DNA from: Dysidea avara
Taxonomy: Eukaryota; Porifera; Demospongiae; Dictyoceratida; Dysideidae
NCBI RefSeq assembly: GCF_963678975.1
Contig: NC_089281.1
Span: forward strand, 1 to 64,000
DNA: 64,000 nt
Direction of reading: 5' to 3'
This document shows, piece by piece, positions 10,916 through 22,024 of the stretch. The translations under genes were made by a program, and so were the position numbers. How positions within the stretch are numbered: position 1 is the stretch's first letter; every line of letters starts with the position of its first letter. The notes under the pieces are model-generated. The model was given only the letters and a program-made list of their open reading frames with translations, was not told the DNA's origin and searched no databases.

Positions 10916-10932
10916 AATCTTGCACTATCATT
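10916..10932. repeat. Target-site duplication, LINE 3' side
   Basis: 'aatcttgcactatcatt' (17 bp) is repeated exactly at 14400-14416 on the far side of the LINE. It is followed on the plus strand by a T-rich run, the complement of a poly-A tail. Confidence 0.85.
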
Positions 10933-11041
10933 TTTCTTTTTTTTCCCGGGGTAACCAGCACCCCTTGCCACCACCCCTAGCACTAGATGTTGAAGTGCTA
11001 GACAAAAATTGGACTGAGAATAAAGGGAGCAATTTAAATAA

Positions 11042-12643
11042 TTAGGGGGAAGGCACCCGACCCTCTGATAGTACAAGGTCAAGTGCCCTATGGCTGATGG
11101 GACAACCACTGTGGGAGCGTGCCCCCCTAAGGCACGCAATCGCTGAGCGGAGCAACGAGAAGCTGATGCGACAACGTAGCCAAGACATCGCGCTGCTGTA
11201 GGGAACTTCTCTCTTCAGGGACAGTAAGTAGGCTAAACGTTTGTAAAAGATGCTGGTACATCCACTGATTCCACCAAACGTTGAAAAGACTAATGGGGTA
11301 AATGAACCCATCTCAACCTCCCTAATCCTCTGCTCATATTTCCTACGTTTCTCCTTTTCAAATCTCCGATACAATGAAGCCACTGGTGTAGCACGGTATG
11401 ACGAAGCAGTTGGATTAAACACCTTAACATCAAAGAAAGCCCGTTGGTGGTGACCACCCCAGAACCCAACAGCTGAAACATCCAATCGTGCTCCATCCTC
11501 ACGATTTGCAGTAGCGTATGTGAGTGTTTCACCAGAGAGAGACTGTAAAGGGGGCTCAACACACACATCAGTACAGACTTCTGACAGGATGGCAGCAGTA
11601 AAATCCCTAAGTTCGTTGTGCCAAAGGGTGGGGTAGCCACCTGTAGGGCAGTTCATGGAGTGGTCCACAGAGAATCCTTGACCACAAACACACTGGGTTG
11701 GCAATCCAGATGGGAGCCACCCATAGCGTAAGCAGAGAGCATCACGGAAGGCACCCTTATGCAGAGCAAAACCATGCTCCTCTACAGGCAAAGCGGAAAG
11801 CCAAGAGGAGGCCCCTTTCTCGCTAGACAGTGCCACAATCCTCTGCAGACCAACTGGTAATGATCGACACAAAGTGGCAGCGACCTCATCATACGCTCGA
11901 TGCTTCATTCGTACAACTTCACACTTAGCCGAGCGTTGGGCCTCCAAGGTGTCAATGCTAAATGTTAGCTCCTGCTGAACAATCAAAGCAACAAGCGCAG
12001 AGGTAATCTTCACAGAAGAATCAAACTCAGCATCAGAATGAGATTTGGGATCACAGATACCAAGACCACCCAGTCTAACAGGTAAGGAAAAAAGAGCCCT
12101 CTCCACATCACTAATAGATCTCCCAGTCAGTGCGGGCAAAAGTTGAAGAGAGATGATGTCTTCCAGTGGTCCGAGAAGGGAGGAGATTGCTGGGATGGTA
12201 CGCACAAAATAGGTCCACTTGCTACACAAGCCATGCGTAAATGCAGCATACGCAGCATGAGGGTGAGTTTTTGCAATATTAACCAGCCGGCGAACACAAC
12301 GGGACCATGACTCGACTTTCTCAGTAATGTATGCCTCAGTAAAGGCGCGGGAACCAAGAGCAGCTCTAAGATGACGTTTGCCCTCTACAGTGATGCTCAC
12401 TCCCGTGCCAGCAAACTGTTGTTTGGCTTCATCTAAACGTTCTGGTTTAACAATCAACCATGTCTTCGCAGCATTAGGAAAATACCCATACATGAAGCCA
12501 AGGTCCTTGAGCTTACACCACCAGTCATGCAGGCCCCGCAGAGTTCCCCCAGCCGTCGCATCATCGGCAAACCAGACTTGTGCCACATGGGGATCCTGCA
12601 GTGAGGCAATTAATGGTGTAACGCTGATGGAGTACATAGCCAT
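11042..12643 (-). pseudogene. LINE RT C-terminal half and restriction-like endonuclease
   Basis: Open for 533 codons. The RT active site is VWFADDATAGG about 23 residues in. Just upstream in this frame, before the Met, the sequence reads EGTTQGDPLAMAMY, the conserved RT motif that precedes the active site, so the true protein continues from the 12646-13263 frame through a one-base shift near a C-run at about 12707. Further on, CVCGQGFSVDHSMNC is the Cys/His motif that precedes the nuclease in R2-like elements. RLDVSAVGF and then FFDVKVFNP supply the Asp and Asp-x-Lys of a PD-(D/E)xK fold. Such proteins nick target DNA and prime cDNA synthesis from it. Confidence 0.75.
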
Positions 12644-12645
12644 GG

Positions 12646-13263
12646 CTAAAGGATCGCCTTGTGTGGTTCCCTCAGAAGAAAGTATATGGCAACCATCAAT
12701 GAACAGGGGATGTCTTTCCGGTAAGTGTTAATGAGAATGTTGGCAAGAGGAGGGCACAATGACTGCATATTATGGAGTGACACCTGACGATTAAGACAAT
12801 TGAATGCATTTGAAGCATCCACTAACAATACCCCTTTTGTTGATGGATCAGAATAGATGGATCTCATGGTATGGACAGCCGCCTCACAGCCCGCATCCTG
12901 CCCCGCACACAGCTGAAGTGACCCAGCTGCCTCCAAAATGTCCAGCTTAATGATCAGCAAAACAGCCTTGGCAATGATCCGTCTCACCACTTCGCCTATT
13001 CCAATAGGACGTACTCCGGGGCATTTGTTGAGGGCAATGAGACGACATGCCACCAAAGCATCGATACCACCAGTATCAACACAGGAGATGCACAAACGGC
13101 GAGCAACCAGTGCCAGAGAGTTACACAGATCATCAGATGCCCGCTGGAATGAGGTACAAAGGTGTCTCCATCCATAGGCATCCAGTCCAGATGGGCCTGC
13201 AGAACCCTGAGTTCGAAGGGCAGCACGACGAATCACAGTCCCATCCAGGGCATCAAAAATCAC
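12646..13263 (-). pseudogene. LINE RT N-terminal half (fingers and first palm Asp)
   Basis: Contains LIALNKCPGVRPIGIGEVVR, the fingers motif, and VLLVDASNAFNCLNR, in which Asp is the first catalytic metal ligand. The final 20 or so codons are out of frame because of the shift noted near 12707. Sense and position make it the middle of the same polyprotein. Confidence 0.75.
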
Positions 13264-13321
13264 TGGATGAAATTTTTCATCATTATTTTGACAATGGCTT
13301 GAGGATATCAGGGTGAGCAGG

Positions 13322-14219
13322 CTAACACTGAGGATGTTTCTTCAAAAGTTCATTATAAACGGTCCAAGAAGGAGAGTCTGGATCCAGAGGTGTATCTAGT
13401 TTCATCGGAGCGCCGGAACGCTCGGTGGAATCAATGAGATCGATAGCAGCCTTCACATTGCCACGCAACATGTGGTTAACGGCACAAATGTTCAGTGTTA
13501 TCTGTAGAGTTCTTAGATTGTGCACAAAGACGTTGCTGTATAACTGTTCCTTCATTCAGCAACTCAGCAATCTGGCCTTGCTTCCACAAATCAAGACGAC
13601 GTTCCAAACAAGCAATAAAATCCTTTGACTTAGCAGATCGATGTGGTTTCTGCAGTAAAAGAGCACACATTACCATAGCAGCCTTAATAGCAATACACTC
13701 AAGAGAACTACCCTCCCCATATGCAGCATATAATCTGGCCAATTCCTGAACAAAGGCTTTGCCAACCCTCCCAAATGGGACCACAAACAGGTTACAGCGC
13801 CAGTGCACTAATATATTGTATGCGGATGAAATCTCCTGCACAAAAACCTCACCTTCAACTTCATTCCACTCAAAGGAGGGGGAGGACATACTTAAAAACT
13901 GAGGCAGCTGGGCCACCACGGAGGGGACAGGCTCCACTCCCTCCTCTGCTACCTCAGAGGTGGCAGAAAAGAACGGCAAACAAATTGGACAGATATATTG
14001 CTCTCCATTTCGCACTATTCGCCTCCCTTGAGCCTTGGTAATCCCTATACAGTCTCCATGGTACCAAATCTTACAAGCCTCACTACGAATATCACACGAA
14101 ATCATAAAACGATTGTTCTCTGGTTGTTGGCAAGAACACCACAGCTTGTCTGGAGCGTTGTTCACCTCCGCAGCAGCAGCCACAGCAGCTTTACGTCGTG
14201 ACGAGCGACGCATTTCCAA
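13322..14219 (-). pseudogene. LINE N-terminal region with PHD finger
   Basis: The 247-codon frame 14219-13476 starts with a basic stretch (RRSSRRKAAVAAAAE) and then WCSCQQPENNRFMISCD, IWYHGDCIG and YICPICLPFF. This Cys4-His-Cys3 pattern is a PHD zinc finger. A second overlapping frame (13555-13322) carries the region on towards the RT, implying a frameshift near 13500. PHD fingers read histone tails, so a role in choosing chromatin targets is plausible but inferred. Confidence 0.75.
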
Positions 14220-14399
14220 TCAATGCCTCCTACAACCCTGCAGAAAAGCGACAAACGAGAAACCACGCGACAACAAAGCATTGGCCAACCTTTCGTAACA
14301 CCGTGCGTCGGTGAAGGCAGTCGAACAGCGTGCCTAGTAGCTCGCAGGACGCGGCAAGACAGGAGGCACTGAAGAGCCAATCACTCGAAATCACGTGAG

Positions 14400-14416
14400 A
14401 ATCTTGCACTATCATT
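14400..14416. repeat. Target-site duplication, LINE 5' side
   Basis: Exact copy of 10916-10932, marking the 5' end of the LINE. Confidence 0.85.
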
Positions 14417-14477
14417 ATAACGCCATACTAACTGTATGGGCTTGCAAAAGGCTCAACACACATCCAATGCTTTGAAA

Positions 14478-15005
14478 TACCATAGATCGGGAAATGTTCG
14501 ACAATAAGAATATTTCGTGGTTGCCTAAACCAACGAAAATAAATTACACGAAATATTTACGCTTGTGAATATTTTCTACTTAAGAAAAATTGCTTGGCAG
14601 CGGATAGTGCACCTGGCCATGCACATAACAACAGCAATTCAGTTCCCACCATCACGGAGCAATTGTATCGAAGGGTGTTATGTATCTTGTCATTTATTTC
14701 TGGCGCACGAGACAGGTCACTGGCAGGTTAATTTAGCAGCGCGGAGCTGTATGGCAGTATGCGCTTCTAAAATTAGCTAGATAATCCAGCTTTGAGAGAT
14801 GCAGTAAAGTATTCAACTTCTAAGCAAACTCCGAAAACGGCCGGTGTGCTGACCGTCGAGGTAAGTCTACATGTTTAATTATTTGTTGTGTAGAAAAATT
14901 CGCTAGTAAAATATTTTCGTGGTTTAGGTCGTCCACGAAAATAAAACACATCGAAAATATTTTACAACTAATTTATCTCGAACGAAAATTTCCCGATCTA
15001 CGGTA
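14478..15005. mobile_element. MITE with TACCGTAGAT-type ends
   Basis: 'taccatagatcgggaaat' at 14478 is mirrored by 'atttcccgatctacggta' ending at 15005. Subterminal blocks 'aatatttcgtgg' and 'atattttcgtgg' recur inside. The TA at each outer end could be the target duplication. No coding potential. Its first ten bases match the ends of the 50.95-kb element. Confidence 0.65.
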
Positions 15006-15189
15006 ACACATGATACAATATGAAGTTTCCTTAAACTTCTGCTTTGCTTGCCAAATGGCTTACACTCCTTTTTCTGTGTCATTACTGATCTAATATCTCG
15101 AGCCTTATGCTTTTTTCATCAAATTTGGTAATTAGAATGTATTAGATGTCTTTGGCAAATTGTTGACGCAGCCACATATTAGACCAGAG

Positions 15190-15372
15190 CAAATACTATT
15201 ACAGAGGAACGTCTCTATTACGGACAATTTGGGACCCAGAATTTTTATATAGAAGTTTTCCTCTGTCAGAGGACCAGACCTGTTGGGACCAAAATATTTG
15301 TCCTTATTATGGAGGCTTTTAATGTTGTGTCCTTAATTTGGAGAGTTCGTTAAGAGAGGTTCCACTGTATTT
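15190..15372. repeat. Dispersed repeat ending 'gaggttccactgtat'
   Basis: Contains repeating phrases 'attacagaggaacgtctc', 'gtccttattatggagg' and 'aagagaggttccactgta'. The terminal phrase recurs at 28211-28226, and a diverged relative ('tcctgattatcaaggtgttc') lies at 15855-15925. Probably a non-autonomous element with degenerate ends. Confidence 0.45.
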
Positions 15373-17384
15373 CTAGTGCAACTAAACCTTATGCACAATT
15401 TAAGAACACAAATAATATTGTATTTTGTTGGAAATCTATGTAGATACACACACACAAGAAAATATGTGACCGTATCAGCAAAAACCATACCTGTTCGCAC
15501 CAGCATGCATATTGAGAAATTACCCATGTTACAAAGACAAATACGCCATTTTTCATTGGCATAATTTTCATCGGGATATTATTTTGAGAAGGAAGACTCA
15601 AGTCAATTAAAAGTATATTATACCTTCTTATTTGCCTGCACATGGAGTGTTCAAAAATATTTTGTTCCACTTTTGCAGCCCCAACTGTATGCATGTCACA
15701 TGCATTTGCTTATGATGTGGTGAACATTAGCAAGATTGTCATTTCTTCACTAGAATGATTTCCTATAATCCACGGTGAAAATATATTTTAGGCCGACTTG
15801 CAGTGTTGTAAACTAATACAAATGGGAGGTACGACTGTGAATGTAAATACCTAAGTGAAACCTGTATATTAACGACACCTTGGACCAACAAAAAGTGTCC
15901 TGATTATCAAGGTGTTCTGGTTTTCCAGGTCAGTTTACATGCAAAGGTACCATTTACTAGGGGTCCAAGCATCCTCATTTTAGTTTGCTTCAAGACTTCC
16001 CACTATTTTAGTGGCAGATTTAGGGGGGTTTCAAGGTTTCCACGGAACCCCCTTTGAAAATATGTGTGCACCGCATTTAATTAACGAGTGGATGGGTGGG
16101 AGATATGTTACTAGTGGTGGATCCTGAGAAGGAGTTGTTGAGTGGTGATAGGTCGATTTTCAGCCTCAGAATACCTCTTGAAATTGCTGAGACCTTCTTT
16201 TTTTGGTCTCAGTTTTATAAGTGTGGAGACATCTGTATAAAATGGAAACCCCTCTGAAAATTTCTAGATCCACCACTGTGTTTAGTACTATCATTCCAAC
16301 CTATCATACTGCAGAAGGTAGAAACTTTGGCGATCAATTCCTTGGATAGTGCCGAGAAATAAATTTCTGTAGGAAGTTGTGAGGTTTTTGCTCAGACAGA
16401 ACACATAACTCACTGGTATGTATGAAGAATAGGCTTTTCTTTCATGTCTTTCCTAAAGTCAGTTAACAGTATACACAAAACAGTGTAACTAACTCACGTT
16501 AGCAGTACACATTGCAGAGATGCTGAAGGTATTGCCGATCAACAGGACTGTGATCCTCCTTACATTGGTATCTAACTGGTGTTGAATTTCTCTATAATAT
16601 ATATCAAGAGATTGATGTCTATGAGCACAGGTTGAAAAGTCGACGTACTCTAATAATAGAATGTTCAACTACTCTAATAGAGCAGTCAAACAGTGACGTC
16701 ATCAACTTACTGTAGGAGTGCACTCATGTGATTGCCTAATATCGTGGTCGCACTTTTAGCATGAATATTAAAATAATCTTGAGCTACAGCAGCATGCAAT
16801 GGCTAACAATGAGAATCAGTAGATTATTTGTGACATAATACATAAGAAGGCCCTCCAAGCAGTAATACAACAGTCTATGGCAATTTAGAAATATTCTAGT
16901 CCTAAAGCTGCTTATCAAGCAATCAGTTACTCTCAATAGATCTTTTTGGCATGTGATTGTGTAGATTGGAACATTTACTTTGCCTTTGTAGTTTGTGTGT
17001 GTGTTGTACTATAGCTTATTTTATTTTTGTAGCTTCCTACATCTCTATTGTTGCATGTGTCCGAGGTGTTGTACTTATCTGTTTTGAACATGTTTACTTT
17101 CTCTCATACAGTATAATTATCTACACCACTAGTACAATCAATCTAATAACATGTGCACGTACACATGCACCAAATACACACAGACACACTGCTCCTGATT
17201 AATTCAATATGGAACAATAAAAACATAGTTTAAAATCATGGCTAAATAGACATATATTTGACTATACACAATAAAAAAAATCAAGTTTAGTTTGTTCATT
17301 TCAAATGGCTACCTGCAACAAAAGCAAAATATGTGTAGTGACGTAGAGGCTTATGCGAGACAGTGACACACTCATCACAATACA
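15373..17384. other. Unassigned repeat-rich sequence
   Basis: No supported gene. Short dispersed 'ctctaatagagcagtca' motifs lie near 16648-16690. Open frames in this interval show no domain. Confidence 0.4.
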
Positions 17385-18057
17385 CATCGAGACACACTAC
17401 ACAGGTAGACTCACACACTACACTACACAGGTAGTAGACACACACTACACTACACAGGTAGTCACATACAACACTACACAGGTAGACTCACACACTACAC
17501 TGCACAGGTAGTAGACACACACTACACTACACAAATAGACTCACACACTACACTACACAGGTAGACTCACACACTACACAGGTAGTAGACACACACTACA
17601 CTACACAGGTAGTAGACACACACTACACTACACAGGTAGACTCACACACTACACTACACAGGTAGTAGACACACACTACACTACACAGGTAGACTCACAC
17701 ACTACACAGGTAGTAGACACACACTACACTACACAGGTAGTAGACACACACTACACTACACAGGTAGACTCACACACTACACTACACAGGTAGTAGACAC
17801 ACACTACACTACACAGGTAGACTCACACACTACACTACACAGGTAGTAGACACACACTACACTACACAGGTAGACTCACACACTACACTACACAGGTAGT
17901 AGACACACACTACACTACACAGGTAGTCACATACAACACTACACAGGTAGACTCACACACTACACTACACAGGTAGTAGACACACACTACACTACACTAC
18001 ACAGGTAGTCACATACAACTACACAGGTAGACTCACACACTACACTACACAGGTAGT
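17385..18057. repeat. Minisatellite 'cactacactacacaggtag'
   Basis: About 25-30 copies of a 20-28 bp unit alternating two linkers, 'tagacacacac' and 'actcacacac', in higher-order pairs. Fragments of the same array reappear at 18301-18375 and 20220-20310, so the locus has been split by later insertions. Confidence 0.9.
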
Positions 18058-18062
18058 ATGTA

Positions 18063-18248
18063 TCAGAAGCCATTAACAAAGTTTCCAAGTGTTTTAATCT
18101 TGAAACTCCAAATGCCACAATCCATTGCAAAGTTGTATCCACGGAAACCAAGAAGCGCAAGACAAGTTGCATAGATGAGGTATGTGATCAGATGAGCCAC
18201 AGCAGGGCAACCTGTGAACGGTTTTACCAGGGAACATCCAACGAGCAA
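18063..18248 (-). CDS. Candidate exon of an unknown membrane protein
   Basis: Unique sequence embedded between minisatellite blocks. On the minus strand it reads AVAHLITYLIYATCLALLGF, a good membrane helix, then RGYNFAMDCGIWSFKIK and ends FVNGF-stop. The composition looks protein-like but I cannot name the family, and an upstream in-frame stop means it would need a splice acceptor close to 18250. Confidence 0.3.
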   Translation of the reverse strand: MLVGCSLVKPFTGCPAVAHLITYLIYATCLALLGFRGYNFAMDCGIWSFKIKTLGNFVNGF

Positions 18249-18300
18249 TCATTTGCAGCACAAGAAACCATATAAGAGCTATGCTCTAATAAATACTTTA

Positions 18301-19660
18301 GAGTCACATACAACACTACACAGGTAAACTCACACACTACACTACACAGGTAGTCACATGCAACACTACACTACACAAGAATATCTCAATCTGGTAGCTG
18401 TGTTAGAATGACCATTCTATTTAGAGTATCTCAATCTGGTGGCTGTAATAGAGTGACTGTTCTATTAGAGTATCTTGATCTAATGGCTGCATTAGAGTGA
18501 CTGCTCTATAAGAATAAGAGTACCTTGATATGTCGGCTGCATTAGAGTGACTGTTCTATTCACCATCACTTTAGAGTACATACTAAACACACACACACAC
18601 AGAGGACAGATACTAAATTCGTACCTGCATTTTCAAACAACTCAAATCCGATACGTCTCCGCTTCACTGCTACAGTAGGGTACCACCTGTAAGTACACAT
18701 CAACAGTACAAATTTCAGATATACAGAATCACTTTAAAATACATACCAAACACACATAAATATCAATACAGTACAGTATAGTGTAACACTATCATGTACC
18801 TTTATTTAGAAATAACTCCAACCCCCAAATATCTTCACATGGCTCCGACTCAATACCAATACCTGTAAAATTATAAAGCAACATGAATCATTGATCCAAC
18901 ATTTAGATGCATATATTATCCCTGCAGAGAATATTAAACACACATATACCATTTTCACACCTCAGATCAAAGGGAAAAGCCAGTGTATATATCACATATT
19001 GCACTAGTTCTGGAATGTTAATGAGATATACGCTGTGCAATAACATTGATATTGCACAGTTAAGTGTGCATATATCTCATAAAACTTTCCTAAAATTCAT
19101 CAGATTTCTTTGATGCACCATTGTGCTCCCTTCTGTTATATATGGAACCAAAAGTATGGTGATTGTGGGATTGAATTTTCCAGTTCTCCTGTGGTTTACA
19201 ATTGAGTCTCCTGTGGCTCCCAATTGAGACCAACTGAATCGCACAATCAAAACTGTCTCTTGGTGATGTAGGTTTGTTAAAAACATTACATAGTATAGTT
19301 GGAACTAATAAACTTTGATATAGTAACCATAATAATATATTAAGCCACTTCAAAGGAGTTTGACATAATACCAGACCAAATCAAAGGCACTCTCAAATAC
19401 ATCAAAGGAAAGTGGTATATTTATTTATTATTTATTAGTTTTACAACCACACCGTACATGTACAAAATTATAGTTGATTACAAGAGTGTCGATGATAATT
19501 GGTGATTGGAGTGGGGTGGCTGATAGCTAAAGGCACGAACTGCCAATAGCTAATTACAAAAACTAACTACCTACTTAAATATACTACTTAATTACATATA
19601 GAGTAAAAAGGGGTAGTGTGTGTGTTGTTTGTACATGAAGAACAGGGACAGCAAAAATAT
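18301..19660. other. Minisatellite remnants and short dispersed motifs
   Basis: 18301-18375 is residual minisatellite. 18385-18560 carries four variants of 'attagagtgactgttctat'. 19414-19610 starts with 'tttatttattatttattag' and resembles a LINE 3' untranslated tail, but no RT was found beside it. No gene supported. Confidence 0.45.
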
Positions 19661-19662
19661 TA

Positions 19663-19724
19663 GCTATACCACAGGCACAAGTACATTTGCCTCATATATA
19701 CGCACTCGTGCCTGTGGTATAACT
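19663..19724. repeat. Hairpin-forming inverted repeat
   Basis: 'ctataccacaggcac' is answered by 'gtgcctgtggtata' after a loop of about 25 bp. Confidence 0.6.
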
Positions 19725-19786
19725 ATTACATATACGTGTAATTAATAAAATTGGACACCACAGCTAGACACACACTACGCTACACA

Positions 19787-20225
19787 AGTGTAGGCTTGCA
19801 CCAATTATGCTGGTATACTTTTGACCATAATAGGCTAGCAAAAGCATCAAGCATTATGCCAGCATAATAGGAAAAATTGTAATTAAAATGTGCAATGCGC
19901 ACTCCAAAAATACTGCACAACATGAACACACTGCACCTTATTACTGCATTTCATATCAAAAACCTTGTAGTGTTATTATTTTTACCATTTCTTGTCTGAT
20001 TATTCACACTTCATGGCAATAAGATCGAGGTACTCTAATACAGCAGTCACTTACTCTAATACAGCAGTCAGGAAATGCAGATATACTCTAATAAAACAGT
20101 CAGTGCTTGAGCATAATCTAGATTTTGATTGAGAGTATAATTTTTAGCATAATAGGCTGGATTTTTGAGCACTGCTCAAAAGCATAATAGGCAATTTTCA
20201 AAGTATAATTGGCTCAAGCCTACAC
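19787..20225. mobile_element. MITE with 'gtgtaggcttg' ends
   Basis: 'gtgtaggcttgcaccaatta' at the left is the inverse of 'taattggctcaagcctacac' at the right. Inner phrases 'gcataatagg' and 'cctattatg' repeat in both orientations. It lies inside the minisatellite domain. 'actctaatacagcagtca' motifs occur within it at about 20033 and 20053. Confidence 0.55.
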
Positions 20226-20378
20226 AGGTGGACACACATCACACTATATACACAGGTGGACACACATTACACTACACGGGTACACACACACACACTACAC
20301 TACACACTGCGAAATGTTTACACAAGAAAGAGCCAAAATAACAGATAAAAATCCGCTTTTGAGGGACACCAGTTACAG

Positions 20379-20389
20379 CCCTAACCCTT
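20379..20389 (+). repeat. Telomere-type junction before ORF1 copy 1
   Basis: 'ccctaaccctt' directly precedes 'accaactattttata', the ORF1 leader. In the second copy (21735-21756) the same leader is preceded by a different, longer sequence. Copy 1 is therefore truncated and capped at a CCCTAA tract. Confidence 0.6.
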
Positions 20390-20404
20390 ACCAACTATTT
20401 TATA

Positions 20405-21478
20405 ATGAGTAGAAGACTGACATGGAGAGAGAGACACAAGAAAATGGATTTGCCAGAAGAAATACCAAAACTAGTGTTTGCCTCAGATGTGTTTAGAAAG
20501 TCAGAGACCACAGAACAGACACAGACTATAGCTACAAAAGGAAAACAACCTCAGAAAGAACTAAGCACAGAAGAACAGACCCCAATGGAAATGACCCAGA
20601 GTGAAGATGTAGTAAAGGCGAAGGAAGCAACCAGGACAGATGACATCAACCTCCCTAACCATAACCCTTCTCACACGATTGTTATCCCTGAAAGCTCTGC
20701 CTCAAATACCACCAACTATCCAGAATTACAAACCATGTCAACTGACCAACTATTTGAATCCTACAGAATTAACCAAAGCAAATTATTTAAGATAGCCCAC
20801 CACCTAGACTTTTTGAGAGAATCCCTGAAGAAATGCAAAATACCTAAAGGACTGCAAATTAACAAGGAGTACCAAGTGATAGATGAAACAGAAGACTTCA
20901 GAACAGCAATAAGGAACATACTGATGAATGCAGAAATTGACACAACGACAGCCATTATTGAACATTATGAAGAACTTGAACAAACAATTAAGCACAAAAC
21001 ACAAGCCCTTATGGATAGAATCAAACAACTAGAATCTAATATCGCTAACTACAAAGAGAAAATTGAAGCAACTGATAAACCCATTGAAGCAATGAATAAT
21101 AAACTTACACAAAGAAGAGGAAAGAAACTGACAGAACTAGAAACACACATTCAAAGAACAGAGAAATACGTTACAAAGAAGAAAGAACCTAGTAAGCAGA
21201 AATACAATAAACAAAGAAGTCAACCTCAACACCATCAATTCCATTATAAAGCAAGATATCAACCACCACGTCAATCACTAGAACAACAACCTCAAGAATA
21301 TCCCTTAGCCAAAACTTATGCAGCCACTGTAGCAGCAAAGCCAAGCACCACCCAACATGTCCCCCCCCTTCAAACATCCCTGGATCCTAAACAAAATGAT
21401 TTAAACCTTGTGGAATTGATAACAAACATTGTTAAAAGTGTAATGACTCAAATGCTGCCATCAACAACCCCATCATAG
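20405..21478 (+). CDS. Penelope-associated ORF1, coiled-coil protein (full copy)
   Basis: 357 codons, no interruptions. The start MSRRLTWRERHKKMDLPEEI is shared with the truncated copy at 21757; a diverged relative at 27179 shares LTWRERAERI. An acidic, Gln/Glu-rich N-terminal third ends at TRTDDINLPNHNP. Residues about 105-260 form a predicted coiled coil (LFKIAHHLDFLRESLKK; MDRIKQLESNIANYKEKIEA). A basic Gln-rich segment follows (KKKEPSKQKYNKQRSQPQHH), and the C-terminus is VELITNIVKSVMTQML. No RT is in this frame. By position it is the first protein of a Penelope-like element; I know of no named family. A basic coiled-coil protein could bind element RNA (inference). Confidence 0.65.
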   Translation: MSRRLTWRERHKKMDLPEEIPKLVFASDVFRKSETTEQTQTIATKGKQPQKELSTEEQTPMEMTQSEDVVKAKEATRTDDINLPNHNPSHTIVIPESSASNTTNYPELQTMSTDQLFESYRINQSKLFKIAHHLDFLRESLKKCKIPKGLQINKEYQVIDETEDFRTAIRNILMNAEIDTTTAIIEHYEELEQTIKHKTQALMDRIKQLESNIANYKEKIEATDKPIEAMNNKLTQRRGKKLTELETHIQRTEKYVTKKKEPSKQKYNKQRSQPQHHQFHYKARYQPPRQSLEQQPQEYPLAKTYAATVAAKPSTTQHVPPLQTSLDPKQNDLNLVELITNIVKSVMTQMLPSTTPS

Positions 21479-21587
21479 ACAGGATTAAACATGCCCTAAC
21501 TGACTAAGCCAAAGAAATGATGACTAAGCTGACAAGCTACAGAAAACGTTTTTTTTAAACCCACAATCAAACCCTACATGTACACAT

Positions 21588-21597
21588 ATATAAGCAA
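21588..21597 (+). promoter_or_regulatory. TATA-like element in Penelope pLTR
   Basis: 'atatataagc' lies about 27 bp before the hammerhead-like motif. The same spacing and 'tatataag' core recur before the motifs at 26553 and 27044, suggesting a promoter inside the pseudo-LTR. Confidence 0.45.
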
Positions 21598-21614
21598 TGC
21601 ATACACAAACACTG

Positions 21615-21657
21615 ACACAAACTGAAGAAGGCGATAGGCCGAAACCGGTATCTGTAG
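21615..21657 (+). ncRNA. Hammerhead-like ribozyme motif A1
   Basis: Core CTGAAGA at 21622-21628, stem II GGC/GCC around loop 'gatag', GAAA at 21641-21644, then the palindrome-forming CCGG and a TA cleavage site. Stem I pairs imperfectly. Minimal hammerheads of this kind are known in Penelope-like elements. There is one extra A between the core and stem II. Confidence 0.55.
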
Positions 21658-21756
21658 ATTAGTTTAAAGTTTTGCTTTATTGTTGTTTTGTTGTTGCTGT
21701 TATTGTTAATCACTATTATTTGTTATTAAGTACCTTTTGTTACCAACTATTTTATA

Positions 21757-22024
21757 ATGAGTAGAAGACTGACATGGAGAGAGAGACACAAGAAAATGGA
21801 TTTGCCAGAAGAAATACCAAAACTAGTGTTTGCCTCAGATGTGTTTAGAAAGTCAGAGACCACAGAACAGACACAGGCTATAGCTACAAAAGGAAAACAA
21901 CCTCAGAAAGAACTAAGCACAGAAGAACAGACCCCAATGGAAATGACCCAGAGTGAAGATGTAGTAAAGGCGAAGGAAGCAACCAGGACAGATGACATCA
22001 ACCTCCCTAACCATAACCCTAACC
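21757..22024 (+). pseudogene. ORF1 copy 2, truncated at a telomere-type tract
   Basis: Nearly identical to the first 87 or so codons of 20405-21478, then leaves ORF1 at 'aaccataaccctaacc' and enters module B ('actactctggcaatac'). The lost 3' part is not deleted to a random point: the break is exactly where ORF1 encodes a CCCTAACC-like sequence. Confidence 0.75.

Larger units (their letters stand above)
10933..14399 (-). mobile_element. LINE with PHD finger and restriction-like endonuclease
   Basis: A 3.47-kb minus-strand insertion bounded by a perfect 17-bp target duplication and ending in a T-rich tract at 10931-10945 (poly-A in element sense). Order in element sense: PHD finger (14219 down to 13476), spacer, RT fingers/palm (13263 to 12646), RT palm/thumb, Cys/His motif and endonuclease (12643 to 11042). 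The C-terminal endonuclease places it among R2/R4/Hero/Utopia-type LINEs, which lack an N-terminal APE nuclease. The coding region has two or three frameshifts, so it is dead although its ends are intact. Confidence 0.8.

Noticed and set aside
17340-18060. CRISPR-like array
   Set aside because: Units are contiguous minisatellite repeats without unique spacers, in animal DNA.
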